NCBI GenBank assembly: GCA_037693485.1
Contig: CM075349.1
Coordinates: 66,381,001 to 66,445,000, forward strand
Origin: Kitagawia praeruptora
Lineage: Eukaryota; Streptophyta; Magnoliopsida; Apiales; Apiaceae
Length of the DNA stretch: 64,000 nt
Reading direction: 5' to 3'
Shown piece after piece: positions 45,396 through 57,210 of this stretch. The position numbers and the translations under genes are program-made. The notes beneath the pieces are model-generated. The model saw only the letters and a program-made list of their open reading frames with translations, did not search any database and was not told the origin of the DNA. Position 1 is the stretch's first letter. Every line of letters begins with the position of its first letter.

Positions 45396-46287
45396 ATACT
45401 GCTTTCTTCCCTTGCTTTAAAATTAGAAACCATTGATTATATTTAGACATAACCTATTTTTTGTCTTTAAGTAAATTAAAATAGTTACATTTGATATTAT
45501 CTTAATTAAATTACTAATCTCATTCATTAAACTTCAACATTTCAACTTAAAAATATAAATACAGTAGCTAGTTTATTAGACTTGCTCTATGAACAATTTC
45601 GATACAAGTTTGGCTTCTGATGCAACTTATTTTCTAACATCGATGTCAGTGACCATAGGCAACATTCATCGGACATGTAACGTCAGAAGAAGTGCTCGTC
45701 TATTCTCTATATGCAAGGTTCTAAAAATCCCCAATTTAGTCGATTAATTCCCGATTAATCCTCTATAAGGTAACCAACCGATTCGATTTTTGAAATCCGA
45801 TTAATCCTGTGAATTTATTTAAAATGGTATGTTTAATTGTAAATTAAACTAATATATTAAATATTATTATAATATCCGATTAATATTCCGATTAATCCTT
45901 CCGATTAATCCCCGATTACCCGATTACCCGATTAATCTTAAATCGGTAGCTCAACCAATTTATACCGATTACCGATTTTTACAACCATGTCTACATGTAT
46001 TGTCTCCAGGGGCGGAACTAGGGAGGCTAGCCCAGGCGCTAGCCCGGGTCGAACCGAAAAAATTAAGTAAAATTTTTTTTAGCCCGGGATTAATTTTGAA
46101 AATGACTATATATATTTTTTAATAGCCTAGGTCAAATTTTGAAATTTAGAATTCCAAGACTTGGCCAAAACAAAAACTTCACACAATTTCATCCAAATTC
46201 ATAGAATAAGAGATTCACCACTTTATAAAGTAGTTCTTTAATTATTTTTTCTTATTCTTATTGATATAGTCCAGTGGAGCTATGATG
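45396..46287. other. Spacer between the MULE and the Athila element
   Basis: No gene. It contains a MITE copy (listed separately) and, near 46018, a GGGGCGGAACTAGG phrase like the ends of several plant nonautonomous elements, followed by AGCCCGGG repeats. The Athila element has inserted just downstream, so this may be the left half of a split repeat. Confidence 0.45.
45716..45990 (+). mobile_element. AT-rich MITE, copy 2
   Basis: Same family and orientation as 39318-39550, with an extra CGATTAATC-rich stretch in the middle. Confidence 0.65.
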
Positions 46288-46292
46288 TAATT

Positions 46293-47892
46293 TGATAGAG
46301 TGTATTTTACATATATTTTATAGGATTTTATTCCCGCATTTACGGTGCTTTTGCGAATAATCGTGTTGATTTAATTAGTTTTATTTGAGTTTGTTGCAGG
46401 AAATAAATAAATGCCAAGTTGGAAGGGATTTGACATTATTTGATGATTTTACGATGTTTTTAATTCGAATGAATGATTTTATGAATTGATGAGGAGAAAG
46501 AATGAAATTTCGGTTCGTTTCTAAGCAATTTTTGAGCAGAAATTATTTGCTGCCCGTGCGCAAATCCTGTTGGCCGTGCTACTTTAAAGCGAACTGAACG
46601 AAATAAACAGAGATAAATTAATGACCATGCGGTTTGTGTGTTGGACGTGCCAATCTTCCTGTATAACATCTCATTTGCGCGCAAAACTGGTTTTACGCTC
46701 AAGTTCCCACCTGCCGCTTGCATCTCACGCGCAGGCCGTCGACTTACATATCTGGCGCGTGCCGCGCACGCGCGAGCCAGGAGAGTGGCCAGGCGCCAGA
46801 ACTGATCATGTTTAAATTACAACTGCGGCCAGCGTAGTCAACAATTAAAAACCTGCTTTATATATTGTTTTTTTTTCACGCGAACATGCGGCTAGTCCCA
46901 CACCTGTCTCCTACTCTGCCCGAACCTGTTGCTGCACAGCTGTTTTTAATTCTAAATATAAAAGAATTGGGCCTTTAAATTATGGCAATTATTTTTAGCC
47001 TTGTAACAATATAAAAACATATCGAGGTTATGAATTGAGGGATCGGAGATTTTATTAGAGACACAAATTTATAAACACTTTCTTCTGGAGATTTTTGGGA
47101 GAATATTATTTTCTTGGAAGATCAAAGATTAAAGGTTTTTCTTCTATTATTTTTATTATGTGTTCATCTTACAACTCTTATATCTCTTGTTTAATTAGTT
47201 TAATTATGAGTGAGTAGATTTTTAATCTAGGGTTAAGTAGAACCCTAGTTATGATTGATGTGTGAATTTCCAATTCCCCCTAATTTGATTGTTTAATTGC
47301 TCTTGCTTATTGAGTTGTTTTAATTAGCAATTACAAATCAGACGTGATTATGTGTATTGTTTGAACCAATATCTAATTATCAACGAGAGTTGGATTTAGA
47401 TGGTTGTGATTTATTCAGTAAGAACATGAAATTCTCCATGAGAATAGGTAGAATGGATTGTTAGGAATTTAGGGTGCTGTGATTAATGTCTATAAATTAC
47501 ATGATACCATGAGAATAGGATTGATTGTATTTTAAGAGAAGCCATTAATACTCGAGAGAGGTTATTGGTATTTATAGGGCGCATCTTTCCTGTTGAGCAG
47601 CGTACGATTAATTGGGGCGGGAATTCACAATTGCATTAATTCATGCTAGTGGGGACACTTAATTCTGGATGTTTTTAATATTTGATTTAATATAAACACA
47701 ATTCGCTTTAGCATAAGATTATTTTAATAAATTCTCAATATTTATTGTGTTACTTGCTTAGCCGAATTAAATCAGAAACAACTAGTGATTGATACGTTTG
47801 TCTCTGTGGGATCGACTCTGACTTACCCGACTACATTGTTAGAAGGATTGGTTAGATATTTATTATTTGATAGGCACGCGACAGCCTTGTCA
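46293..47892 (+). repeat. Left LTR of the Athila element
   Basis: 1600 bp, TGATAGAG...CCTTGTCA. A TATAAAAG box at 46957-46964 probably marks the LTR promoter. Short frames inside (such as 46621-46815) recur in the other LTR and are not genes. Confidence 0.93.
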
Positions 47893-47925
47893 AATTTTTG
47901 GCACAGCTGCCGGTGACAAAGCAGT
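47893..47925 (+). other. Primer binding site region of the Athila element
   Basis: Immediately after the left LTR, TTTTTGGCACAGCTGCCGGT resembles the Athila-type site for tRNA-Asp (TGGCGCC...TTGCCGGGGA), with substitutions. It appears diverged. Confidence 0.5.
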
Positions 47926-48030
47926 GTTAGATTAGTTAATTTTTGAATTGATTTAGCTAAGTTGTTTAGTTGAGTTGCTTCGGCTATTATTCCCTTGTTA
48001 TTTGATCATTGTGTCTAGTTCTCTTGTTGC

Positions 48031-50718
48031 ATGCACACTCGAAGTTCAGGTACTGAAAATTTAATTGCTCTTGATCCTGAAATTGAAGCTACAGCAAGAA
48101 GGCAAGCAGGCAAGCGAAGGAAAAACAAGAATAAGGAAGTTATGGGTGATACAACAGCTAAAGCTCTCAGGGAGCATGGTATGCCTGATGCTACAGGCGT
48201 ACTCTCCAGTATTGTCAGACCGACAGTCACAGCTACACACTTTGAACTCAAGCCACAGTTTATCCAATTCATCTCCAATGATTCTTTCGCAGGATTGTCC
48301 ACTGAAAATCCTGTTGATCATCTTGAGAGTTTTCTTGAAAAGTGTGATACAATAAAGCTGACTAATGTTAGTGAAGATGCTATAAAGTTGCGCTTATTTC
48401 CATTCTCTCTTCGAGATGCAGCAAAAGATTGGTTGAAGGACGAAGGACCAAATACATTCACTACTTGGGATAGTCTTGCGAAGGCTTTTCTACTAAAATT
48501 CTTCAGTCAGAAAAAGACTTCAAAGCTCAGGAATGAAATATCTAATTTTCATCAAGACGATGACGAGTCACTTCAAGATGCTTGGAGAAAATTTAAGCGA
48601 CTTCAAAGACAATGCCTTTACCATGGAATTCTTGACTGGTTGTTGATCCAAACATTCTATAATGGGTTAACACAAGAATTCCGGAACTTTGTTGATGCTT
48701 CTTCTGGTGGATCTATTATGAAGAAGAGTACTGAGGATGCGAAAGCTTTGTTAGACGAGATAGCGTCTAATGATAATTATCCTTACAGTGATCGAAATCA
48801 TCCTAAGAAAGGTGGTAAGTATGATGTTGATGCTCTAACCATGTTGAATACTACTATGCAGGCTATGGTCAAAAAGATTGAGCAATTGGATGCTAGAAGC
48901 ACTTCATCTACTGTTGCTTCATGTGAGATATGTGGTGTTGTTGGACACACCAAACTTGCTTGTCAATACAATCCTTCTGGAATGGCAGTTGAACAGGCTA
49001 ATGCTCTTTACAATCAGAATCAGAGGCCGCAGTATAATCCTTACTCCAACACGTACAATCCAGGTTGGAGAGATCATCCAAATTTCTCCTACAGAAACAA
49101 TCAAGGTCAAGCTCAATCTTCACAGAATAATTTTTCTCAGCCTCCTGGTTTTCAACAAGCTCAGCCGCAGAAATCTAACTTGGAAAGTCTTATGGAAGGA
49201 TTTATCTCTACTCAATCGAAGAAGAACGAGCACTTTGATTCAAGTATCAATGAGATAAAGGCTCACAACAAAATGATGGAAAACACGATCACTCAAATTT
49301 CTCAACAGTTGAGCCAACTTAATAAGTCTTCAGGCCAACTTCCTGGTCAAACTGAGCAACCACCAAGGGGCCATATCAATGCTATAACTTTGAGGAGTGG
49401 TAAAGAATTGAACCAGTCGGAATTGAACGTGAGCAAAAATGTTGTGAATGCTAAGGAAGGTGAAGAGGAGATTGCAACTGAGAAACTGGTAGACCTAGAG
49501 GTCGTGGAAAAAGAAAAGAAAGAATCAGAAGCTATTCCTCTTAAACCATATGTGCCACCTGTTCCTTTTCCACAAAGGTTGGCACAAGCCAAGCTAGAGA
49601 AGAAGTATGGTAAATTCCTTGAAATTTTGCAGAAGCTACATATCAATATTCCATTCATGGATGCTATTACGGAGATGCCCTCTTATGCAAAATTCCTTAA
49701 AGATATTTTGTCAAGGAAGAGAAAAATTGAAGAAAGCTCTACCATCTCATTAACGGCAGAGTGCAGTACCATCTTGCAAAATGATCTTCCAAAGAAGTTA
49801 GCGGATCCAGGTAGCTACTCTATTCCTGTTCAGCTTGGGGATGTCGAAATTAAAAGAGCTTTGTGTGATCTTGGAGCAAGTGTCAATTTGATGCCTTTAT
49901 CAATTTGTGAAAAACTTCAGATGGGTGAACTGAAACCCACACGCATCTCTCTACAACTGGCAGACAGAAGTGTTAAATTTCCACTGGGAATTCTTGAAGA
50001 TGTGCCCCTTAAGGTAGGAAAGTTTTATATTTCGTGTGATTTTGTTGTCATGGAAATGGAAGAAGATGCAAATATTCCTATCATTCTTAGGAGGCCTTTC
50101 TTAGCAACAGCTGGAGCTATCATTGACATGAAAAATGGAAGAATTTCTTTCGAAGTAGGCGAAGAGAAGATGGAATTCAAGCTGCAAGGCACAATGGGAC
50201 ATCCTTCTACGGATGAGTTTGTGAATAGGGTGGATGCACTAGAGGAAGTGATCGACATGAAAGCCAAAATTCTATTATCTGAAGATCCACTTCGAGCTGT
50301 TCTTGAAAGTAACGTTGATGAAGAGAATGGAGAATGTCAGGGTTACGAGAAGCTTTTGGATGCATCACCTACATATAAGCATGAACATTCTTATGTGCTA
50401 CAGCGTGAGGGAGTTAAGGAGAGTTCCACGCCTCCTAAGGTAGAACTGAAACCACTACCTGCATCTTTGAAATATGTGTTTATGGGCCCTAATGAATCAT
50501 ATCCTATCATTGTTAATTCTGAGCTTGATGACATTCAAATTGAGCAGTTGCTCACGGTCTTGAGAAAATATAAAAATGTTATTGGGTATTCCAATGATGA
50601 TATCAAGGGCATTAATCCATCATTCTGCATGCATAAGATTATTCTGGAAGATGAGCAAGCTTCTTCTATTGAGCCTCAACGGAGACTCAATCCTAATATG
50701 ATGGAGGTGGTCAAATAG
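48031..50718 (+). CDS. Athila gag-protease polyprotein
   Basis: An 895-residue frame starting shortly after the primer binding site. The gag domain spans roughly residues 90-215 (ENPVDHLESFLEKCD, LRDAAKDWLKDEGPNTFTTW). A CCHC zinc knuckle CEICGVVGHTKLACQ lies near residue 297. A Gln/Asn-rich linker follows. The aspartic protease near residue 610 reads ALCDLGASVNLMPL, with DLGA where many elements have D[TS]GA. The frame ends at a TAG (50716-50718) exactly where pol should continue in the same frame, so this is probably a nonsense change in one gag-pol frame rather than a natural terminus. Confidence 0.92.
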   Translation: MHTRSSGTENLIALDPEIEATARRQAGKRRKNKNKEVMGDTTAKALREHGMPDATGVLSSIVRPTVTATHFELKPQFIQFISNDSFAGLSTENPVDHLESFLEKCDTIKLTNVSEDAIKLRLFPFSLRDAAKDWLKDEGPNTFTTWDSLAKAFLLKFFSQKKTSKLRNEISNFHQDDDESLQDAWRKFKRLQRQCLYHGILDWLLIQTFYNGLTQEFRNFVDASSGGSIMKKSTEDAKALLDEIASNDNYPYSDRNHPKKGGKYDVDALTMLNTTMQAMVKKIEQLDARSTSSTVASCEICGVVGHTKLACQYNPSGMAVEQANALYNQNQRPQYNPYSNTYNPGWRDHPNFSYRNNQGQAQSSQNNFSQPPGFQQAQPQKSNLESLMEGFISTQSKKNEHFDSSINEIKAHNKMMENTITQISQQLSQLNKSSGQLPGQTEQPPRGHINAITLRSGKELNQSELNVSKNVVNAKEGEEEIATEKLVDLEVVEKEKKESEAIPLKPYVPPVPFPQRLAQAKLEKKYGKFLEILQKLHINIPFMDAITEMPSYAKFLKDILSRKRKIEESSTISLTAECSTILQNDLPKKLADPGSYSIPVQLGDVEIKRALCDLGASVNLMPLSICEKLQMGELKPTRISLQLADRSVKFPLGILEDVPLKVGKFYISCDFVVMEMEEDANIPIILRRPFLATAGAIIDMKNGRISFEVGEEKMEFKLQGTMGHPSTDEFVNRVDALEEVIDMKAKILLSEDPLRAVLESNVDEENGECQGYEKLLDASPTYKHEHSYVLQREGVKESSTPPKVELKPLPASLKYVFMGPNESYPIIVNSELDDIQIEQLLTVLRKYKNVIGYSNDDIKGINPSFCMHKIILEDEQASSIEPQRRLNPNMMEVVK

Positions 50719-50724
50719 GAGGTT

Positions 50725-52383
50725 TTGAAACTTCTTGATGCATGTATAATCTATCCTATCTCTGACAGCAAGTGGGTTAGTCCTGTGCATGTTGTTCCAA
50801 AGAAAGGAGGAATGACCGTGGTGAAGAATGATAAGGGTGAGTTGATTTCTACTAGAACTGTCACAGGGTGGCGAATGTGCATTGATTATCGGAAATTGAA
50901 TAAGGCCACAAGGAAAGATCATTTTCCTCTCCCTTTTATTGATCAAATGCTTGAAAGGTTAGCGAAACATTCTTACTTTTGCTTCTTAGATGGATATTCA
51001 GGTTTTTTCCAGATTCCTATCCATCCGAATGATCAAGAAAAGACAACTTTTACATGTCTCTATGGTACATTTACATACCGCAGAATGCCGTTTGGTCTAT
51101 GTTGTGCTCCTCCCACATTTCAGCGATGTATGATGGCAATTTTCTCAGATTTCATTGAAGACATTATGGAAGTTTTTATGGATGACTTCTCAGTTGGTGG
51201 AATTTCTTTTGATGCATGTTTACATAACTTGGAGAAGGTGCTTCATAGATGTCAAGAAGTTAATTTAATTCTCTATTGGGAAAAATGTCACTTTATGGTA
51301 CAAGAGGGAGTTGTTTTGGGTCATGTTGTTTCGAAAAGAGGCATTGAAGTTGATAGAGCCAAGGTCGAGGTTGTTGAGCGCTTACCACACCCAACTTCAG
51401 TCAAGGGGATAAGAAGTTTTCTTGGTCATGCTGGATTCTATCGCCGTTTCATCAAAGATTTTTCGAAGATTGCTCGACCTCTTACTGAGCTCTTGGGTAA
51501 GGAGGTACCTTTTGTGTTCACTGATGCTTGTGTTGAGGCTTTTGAAACTTTAAAGAAAGCTCTTGTTTCTGCTCCAATTATACAACCACCGGATTGGAGT
51601 CTACCATTTGAGATCATGTGTGATGCTAGTGATCAAGCTATTGGTGCAGTCCTAGGCCAAAGGAAAGATGGAAAGCTACATGCTATTTACTATACAAGCA
51701 AGACCTTGGATGGGGCTCAGATTAATTATGCAACAACGGAGAAAGAATTGCTAGCAGTGGTGTATTATATGGAAAAATTTCGATCCTATCTCGTTGGTTC
51801 GAAAGTTATTGTTCACACGGATCATGCAGCTTTGAGATACTTGATGAGTAAGAATGATGCTAAACCTCGTCTGATTCGTTGGATTTTGCTTCTTCAAGAA
51901 TTTGACTTAGAGATTAAGGATAAGAAAGGGGCTGAGAACGTGGTTGCTGATCATCTTTCACGCCTTACTCTTGATAAGGATGATGCTAAATCTACTCCAA
52001 TTGATGATTCTTTTCCTGACGATCATCTACTTTCTCTTGCAAGTCTAGAGGTTCCTTGGTATGCTGACATAGCTAATTTCTTAGCTAGTGGAACTGTTCC
52101 TCATGGTTACTCGTCGCAGCAAAAGAAGAAATTTTTCTATGATGTGAGGAAGCACTTTTGGGATGATCCTTTTCTCTATAAATCATGTGCTGAAGGAGTA
52201 ATTAGAAGGTGTGTTCCGTATAATGAGATTGCTTCTATAATCTCACATTGTCACGATTTGCCAAGTGGTGGTCATGCAAGTACTACGAAAACTGCTGCAA
52301 AGATTCTTCAGTGCGGTTTTTATTGGCCAACTCTTTTTAAAGATGTTCACCAATATGTTCATTCTTGTGATCGTTGTCAATGA
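50725..52383 (+). CDS. Athila reverse transcriptase, RNase H and integrase N-terminus
   Basis: Same frame as the preceding one. Reverse transcriptase motifs include WRMCIDYRKLNKAT, FLDGYSGFFQIPIH, FGLCCAPPTFQRCM and the catalytic FMDDFS. RNase H shows EIMCDASDQAIGAVLG and KELLAVVYYMEKFRSYL. The integrase zinc domain H-H-C-C follows (SHCHDLPSGGH, VHSCDRCQ). A TGA at 52381-52383 ends it where integrase should continue. The element could move only with proteins supplied by others. Confidence 0.92.
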   Translation: MKLLDACIIYPISDSKWVSPVHVVPKKGGMTVVKNDKGELISTRTVTGWRMCIDYRKLNKATRKDHFPLPFIDQMLERLAKHSYFCFLDGYSGFFQIPIHPNDQEKTTFTCLYGTFTYRRMPFGLCCAPPTFQRCMMAIFSDFIEDIMEVFMDDFSVGGISFDACLHNLEKVLHRCQEVNLILYWEKCHFMVQEGVVLGHVVSKRGIEVDRAKVEVVERLPHPTSVKGIRSFLGHAGFYRRFIKDFSKIARPLTELLGKEVPFVFTDACVEAFETLKKALVSAPIIQPPDWSLPFEIMCDASDQAIGAVLGQRKDGKLHAIYYTSKTLDGAQINYATTEKELLAVVYYMEKFRSYLVGSKVIVHTDHAALRYLMSKNDAKPRLIRWILLLQEFDLEIKDKKGAENVVADHLSRLTLDKDDAKSTPIDDSFPDDHLLSLASLEVPWYADIANFLASGTVPHGYSSQQKKKFFYDVRKHFWDDPFLYKSCAEGVIRRCVPYNEIASIISHCHDLPSGGHASTTKTAAKILQCGFYWPTLFKDVHQYVHSCDRCQ

Positions 52384-52410
52384 ACTGAAAATATTTCAAG
52401 ACGCAATGAG

Positions 52411-53326
52411 ATGCCTCTCAATAGCATTCTTGAAGTAGAGCTTTTCGATGTGTGGGGAGTAGATTTCATGGGACCTTTCCCTCCATCTTTTAAGAACAGA
52501 TATATCTTGGTTGCTGTGGACTACGTCTCAAAATGGATTGAAGCCATTGCATCACCCACTAATGATGCTCGTGTTGTGAGCAAGTTCTTTAAGAAGACGA
52601 TTTTTCCTAGATTTGGAGTGCCAAGGATTTTAATTAGTGATGGAGGAAAGCATTTTCTCGAAAATCGTTTTGAAGCTATGTTGAAGAAATATGGAGTTTA
52701 TCATAAGGTGGGACTTTCTTATCATCCCCAAACCAGTGGTCAGGTGGAGATCTCTAACCGTGAAATAAAGAATATCTTGGAGAAGACAGTCGCAAAATCA
52801 AGGAAGGATTGGTCTATGAAGCTTGATGATGCACTTTGGGCTTATAGAACTGCGTTTAAGACGCCTATTGGGACAACTCCGTATAGATTGGTATATGGAA
52901 AAGCATGTCATCTTCCCGTAGAGTTAGAGCACCGTGCATTTTGGGCTATCAAAGGTCTGAATTTTGATATGTTAGCAGCGGGTGAGAAGAGACTTCTACA
53001 ACTTAATGAGCTAGATGAGCTGCTCTAAGCTTTACAAGGAGAAAATAAAGAAGTGGCATGACAAAGGGCTGCTACGAAGAGAATTCAAGGAAGGGGAGTT
53101 AGTTCTTCTGTTCAATTCGAGGTTAAGACTTTTTCCCAGAAAACTGCGTTCTAGGTGGTCGGGTCCGTTCAAGGTACGCAAGGTTTTTCCCTATGGTGCA
53201 GTTGAATTGATGAATAGCCATGGAGAGTCATTCAAGGTGAATGGGCAAAGAGTGAAGCACTATAGAGCTGGTGAACCAATTAACGAGGAGGTGGATATGC
53301 TGTTGTCTTCTCCTTCTGCTGAATGA
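52411..53326 (+). pseudogene. Athila integrase core and C-terminus, frame-broken
   Basis: The integrase core in the same frame as upstream shows the three acidic positions: FDVWGVDFMGPF, ISDGGKHF and the Glu of GQVEISNRE. The frame stops at 53026-53028 after LNELDELL. A second frame from 53015 continues with KLYKEKIKKWHDKGLLRREF, so a short stretch has been lost and the frame shifted. It ends at 53326 in the usual C-terminal domain (SRWSGPFKVRKVFPYGAVEL). Confidence 0.88.
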
Positions 53327-55185
53327 TTGATGAGTCGGTGTCGGGCTAACGACGTTAAACAAATGCGCTACTTGGGAGGCAACCCATGGATTCTGTATAC
53401 TGTGGAGGACTGGTGCACTTCATGTTTCGGCATAGGGGAGTATTTCTTTCCTTCTTGTTATTAGTTGATATTCTTAGTATTGTGCCATTGAGGACATTGC
53501 CACATTTAAGTGTGGGGATGTGCTTTGTTGTAGTAGCATATACAATAGTATTATAAAAAAAAATTAAATGAAAAATACCAAAAATAATTCTAGCCATGCA
53601 ATTTGATTAGTTGTTGTATTTTGCTAAATACACCCATGCATGCGTATGAATCTTGTGTTTATGGATGCTTTTGTATGAGAAGTGATATGTGATGTTCTTG
53701 TGCACACACTTACACTAGCAAGTAGAAACTAGTAGACTTATTGAATGCGCTAAATGATTAGAATGACATGAATATGTGCAAGGTAATTTGGTCTATATGC
53801 TTTGGATACAAGTAGGTGCGTTAGAGAGACTGTTATTTGGGATTGATCATGCTTTGTCACACCAAGTGAGTTTTGAGCCTATATGCATATCAATTGCATG
53901 ATTTTTCGTTTGCTTGAGTGTCCACATGTTGTTTGCATTGCTAGTACTTGCTTGAAGTCTTTCTTGAGATGCATGACATTAATTGATGATAACATGATAA
54001 AGGCAATTAGGTATAACCTCATATTTCCCATATTTCCAAACAATTTATACATGATCCATTAGTTAACCCTTTGAGCCTAATCCTATTCTTTCGGTGACAC
54101 ACCATGTACTTGCCTATATCCTTTTCTTGTATTGGCCTTACATTAAATTTGAACCCAATTGTCAAAGGCTAGTATTGTTCGTAAGGGAGTGATAAGGTGT
54201 GTATAAAAGGGGGTTTTTATTGATGATCATAACTTTGGGGGAATATTTGGGGTTTGGTTCATAGCTTGTTAGTCGAAGTTTGAAATCATGTTTATGGGAT
54301 CGTTGTTCTTGCTATTATTTTGCTCTCTTGAAAAAGAAAAAAAAATAGAAAAATAGAAAAAAGAGAAAAAAAAAAAAGAAAAAAAATAAATATGAGAGCA
54401 TTCTTATCTTTTGTGATCCTACTTTGTTTCGACTAGTCAAGTTGTTTATAAATAAAAGTTCAAGTGTGGGGAGGTAGTTAGTGGTTTTAATAAGTATGGG
54501 AGTTGTTTGAATTTTATTGTCAGGTACTAGCTTTTGACAACCTTCTTTGGCTTTCTTGACATACCTTGTCCCTAGCCCCGTTACAACCTTAACAAAGACC
54601 TTTTGATTGTCATTGATGATGTATGTTGCGTTAAAGGTTAGATTGATAACAAGGACGAAGCATGTTTATGATATTGTTGGAGTTGAGTGAAACACTTACC
54701 CTTTGTTTTGAGTGAATATTTTTGCGAGTGAACGGAGAGTTTTTGCTTTTGGCATAGGAGATCCCGGATTTTGTCTCAAAGATGTGCTCTTGTGTGCTTA
54801 GCATGTTTACCAACCTATTTTTACATTTGACATGAATTTCTATGATCTTATGCATCTTCTTTGAGTAGACTATGTGGATACTTGCACCTTAGACACCAAG
54901 GCATTCCATTTTCATTTTGATTCATAAGCTGATGTGGCATGAGAGGACTTGTGTGTGTGGTGTTGTGTCAGCATTAATCTTTTGCATGGTTGGATGAATT
55001 TTGTGGGTATATTCACTATAAACCCTCACGAGACCTTACTCGTCCACTGGGGCTACCTAGGGGTTTAAAGGGCTTGTTGCATATGCCAAATGCAACCGTG
55101 ATCACCTACGGAAGTGGTACTAGTTAGTTTAGTGTATTATTTTAGTTTGCACGAGGACGCGCAAAGTGCTAAGTGTGGGGATATT
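53327..55185 (+). other. Athila 3' noncoding region with polypurine tract
   Basis: No env-like or other frame. AAGTGTGGGGA occurs three times (53508, 54462 and 55171); the last, running to 55185, directly abuts the right LTR and is the polypurine tract. An A-rich GAAAAA tract lies at about 54328-54388. Confidence 0.75.
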
Positions 55186-56786
55186 TGATAGAGTGTATTT
55201 TACATATATTTTATAGGATTTTATTCCCGCATTTACGGTGCTTTTGCGAATAATCGTGTTGATTTAATTAGTTTTATTTGAGTTTGTTGCAGGAAATAAA
55301 TAAATGCCAAGTTGGAAGGGATTTGACATTATTTGATGATTTTACGATGTTTTTAATTCGAAGGAATGATTTTATGAATTTATGAGGAGAAAGGATGAAA
55401 TTTCGTTTCGTTTCTAAGCAATTTTTGAGCAGAAATTATTTGCTGCCCGTGCGCAAATCTTGTTGGCCGTGCTACTTTAAAGCGAACTGAACGAAATAAA
55501 CAGAGATAAATTAATGACCATGCGGTTTGTGTGTTGGACGTGCCAATCTTCCTGTATAACATCTCATTTGCGCGCAAAATTGGTTTTACGCTCAAGTTCC
55601 CACCTACCGCTTGCATCTCACGCGCAGGCAGTCGACTTACATATCTGGCGCGTGCCGCGCACGCGCGAGCCAGGAGAGTGGCCAGGCGCCAGAACTGATC
55701 ATGTTTAAATTACAACTGCGGCCAGCGTAGTCAACAATTAAAAACCTGCTTTATATATTGTTTTTTTTTTCACGCGAACATGCGCCTGGTCCCACACCTG
55801 TCTCCTACTCTGCCCGAACCTGTTGCTGCACAGCTGTTTTTAATTCTAAATATAAAAGAATTGGGCCTTTAAATTATGGCAATTATTTTTAGCCTTGTAA
55901 CAATATAAAAACATATCGAGGTTATGAATTGAGGGATCGGAGATTTTATTAGAGACACAAATTTATAAACACTTTCTTCTGGAGATTTTTGGGAGAATAT
56001 TATTTTCTTGGAAAATCAAAGATTAAAGGTTTTTCTTCTATTCTTTTAATTATGTGTTCATCTTACAACTCTTATATCTCTTGTTTAATTAGTTTAATTA
56101 TGAGTGAGTAGATTTTTAATCTAGGGTTAAGTAGAACCCTAGTTATGATTGATGTGTGAATTTCCAATTTCCCCTAATTTGATTGTTTAATTGCTCTTGC
56201 TTATTGAGTTGTTTTAATTAGCAATTACAAATCAGACGTGATTATGTGTATTGTTTGAACCAATATCTAATTATCAACGAGAGTTGGATTTAGATGGTTG
56301 TGATTTATCCAGTAAGAACATGAAATTCTCCATGAGAATAGGTAGAATGAATTGTTAGGAATTTAGGGTGTTGTGATTAATGTCTCTAAATTACATGATA
56401 CCATGAGAATAGGATTGATTGTATTTTAAGAGAAGCCATTAATACTCGAGAGAGGTTATTGGTATTTATAGGGCGCATCTTTCCTGTTGAGCAGCGTACG
56501 ATTAATTGGGGCGGGAATTCACAATTGCATTAATTCATGCTAGTGGGGACACTTAATTCTGGATGTTTTTAATATTTGATTTAATATAAACACAATTCGC
56601 TTTAGCATAAGATTAATTTAATAAATTCTCAATATTTATTGTGTTACTTACTTAGCCGAATTAAATCAGAAACAACTAGTGATTGATACGTTTGTCTCTG
56701 TGGGATCGACTCTGACTTACCCGACTACATTGTTAGAAGGATTGGTTAGATATTTATTATTTGATAGGCACGCGACAGCCTTGTCA
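55186..56786 (+). repeat. Right LTR of the Athila element
   Basis: 1601 bp, matching the left LTR except for roughly 20 visible changes and a one-base indel in a T run. Followed by the target duplication TAATT. Confidence 0.93.
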
Positions 56787-56791
56787 TAATT

Positions 56792-57210
56792 CATGACATA
56801 GTTAGATGGTGAAATCCGCCACCGGGGAAAGGTATCAATGATCAAGATGATGCTATATGATTCTCGAATTCTATCAATAATGTTGCCCTAATAGAATCAG
56901 TTCACCACTTCAGTAGTTTATGTATGGAAATTGAATTTAAGAAAACAGTCTGCACATCATAGTGCAATATTCATTTTAGGGTTACAAGAGTTTAGCCCAT
57001 AAAACAATACATATTATAAACTTATGGCTCTAGGATAATGTTCACAAAAGTAACCAAATTATATAGATCTAAAAACCGAATCATCACGATATAAATATCA
57101 TAAATTAAGCTACAAGTCAAAAGTTAGTAACAATGCCGGCCTGGTTGGAAGATCAGCAGACAATCCAGTAGTAAAGACAGTTTTGTCGATTAGTAACACG
57201 GAACGTTTGA
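56792..57210. other. Spacer with the YrdC gene 3' UTR
   Basis: It lies downstream of the YrdC stop codon on the minus strand. No repeat or other gene recognised. Confidence 0.5.

Larger units (their letters stand above)
46293..56786 (+). mobile_element. Athila-type Ty3/gypsy LTR retrotransposon, full length
   Basis: LTRs at 46293-47892 and 55186-56786 start TGATAGAG and end CCTTGTCA, flanked by the 5-bp duplication TAATT (46288-46292 and 56787-56791). About 20 differences between LTRs are visible by eye over 1.6 kb, so the insertion is relatively young. Domain order is gag, protease, reverse transcriptase, RNase H, integrase. Reverse transcriptase residues GMTVVKNDKGELISTRTVTG are typical of the Athila clade. 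Two in-frame stops and one frame break interrupt pol. No env-like frame is seen in the 1.8 kb after integrase. Confidence 0.95.

Noticed and set aside
46460..46815. Overlapping frames on both strands, repeated at 55380-55708
   Set aside because: They lie inside the two LTRs and recur only because the LTRs are copies; they are antisense to each other and resemble no protein.
53327..55150. Env-like gene expected in some Athila elements
   Set aside because: No long frame with signal or membrane segments on the plus strand; the region is noncoding in this copy.
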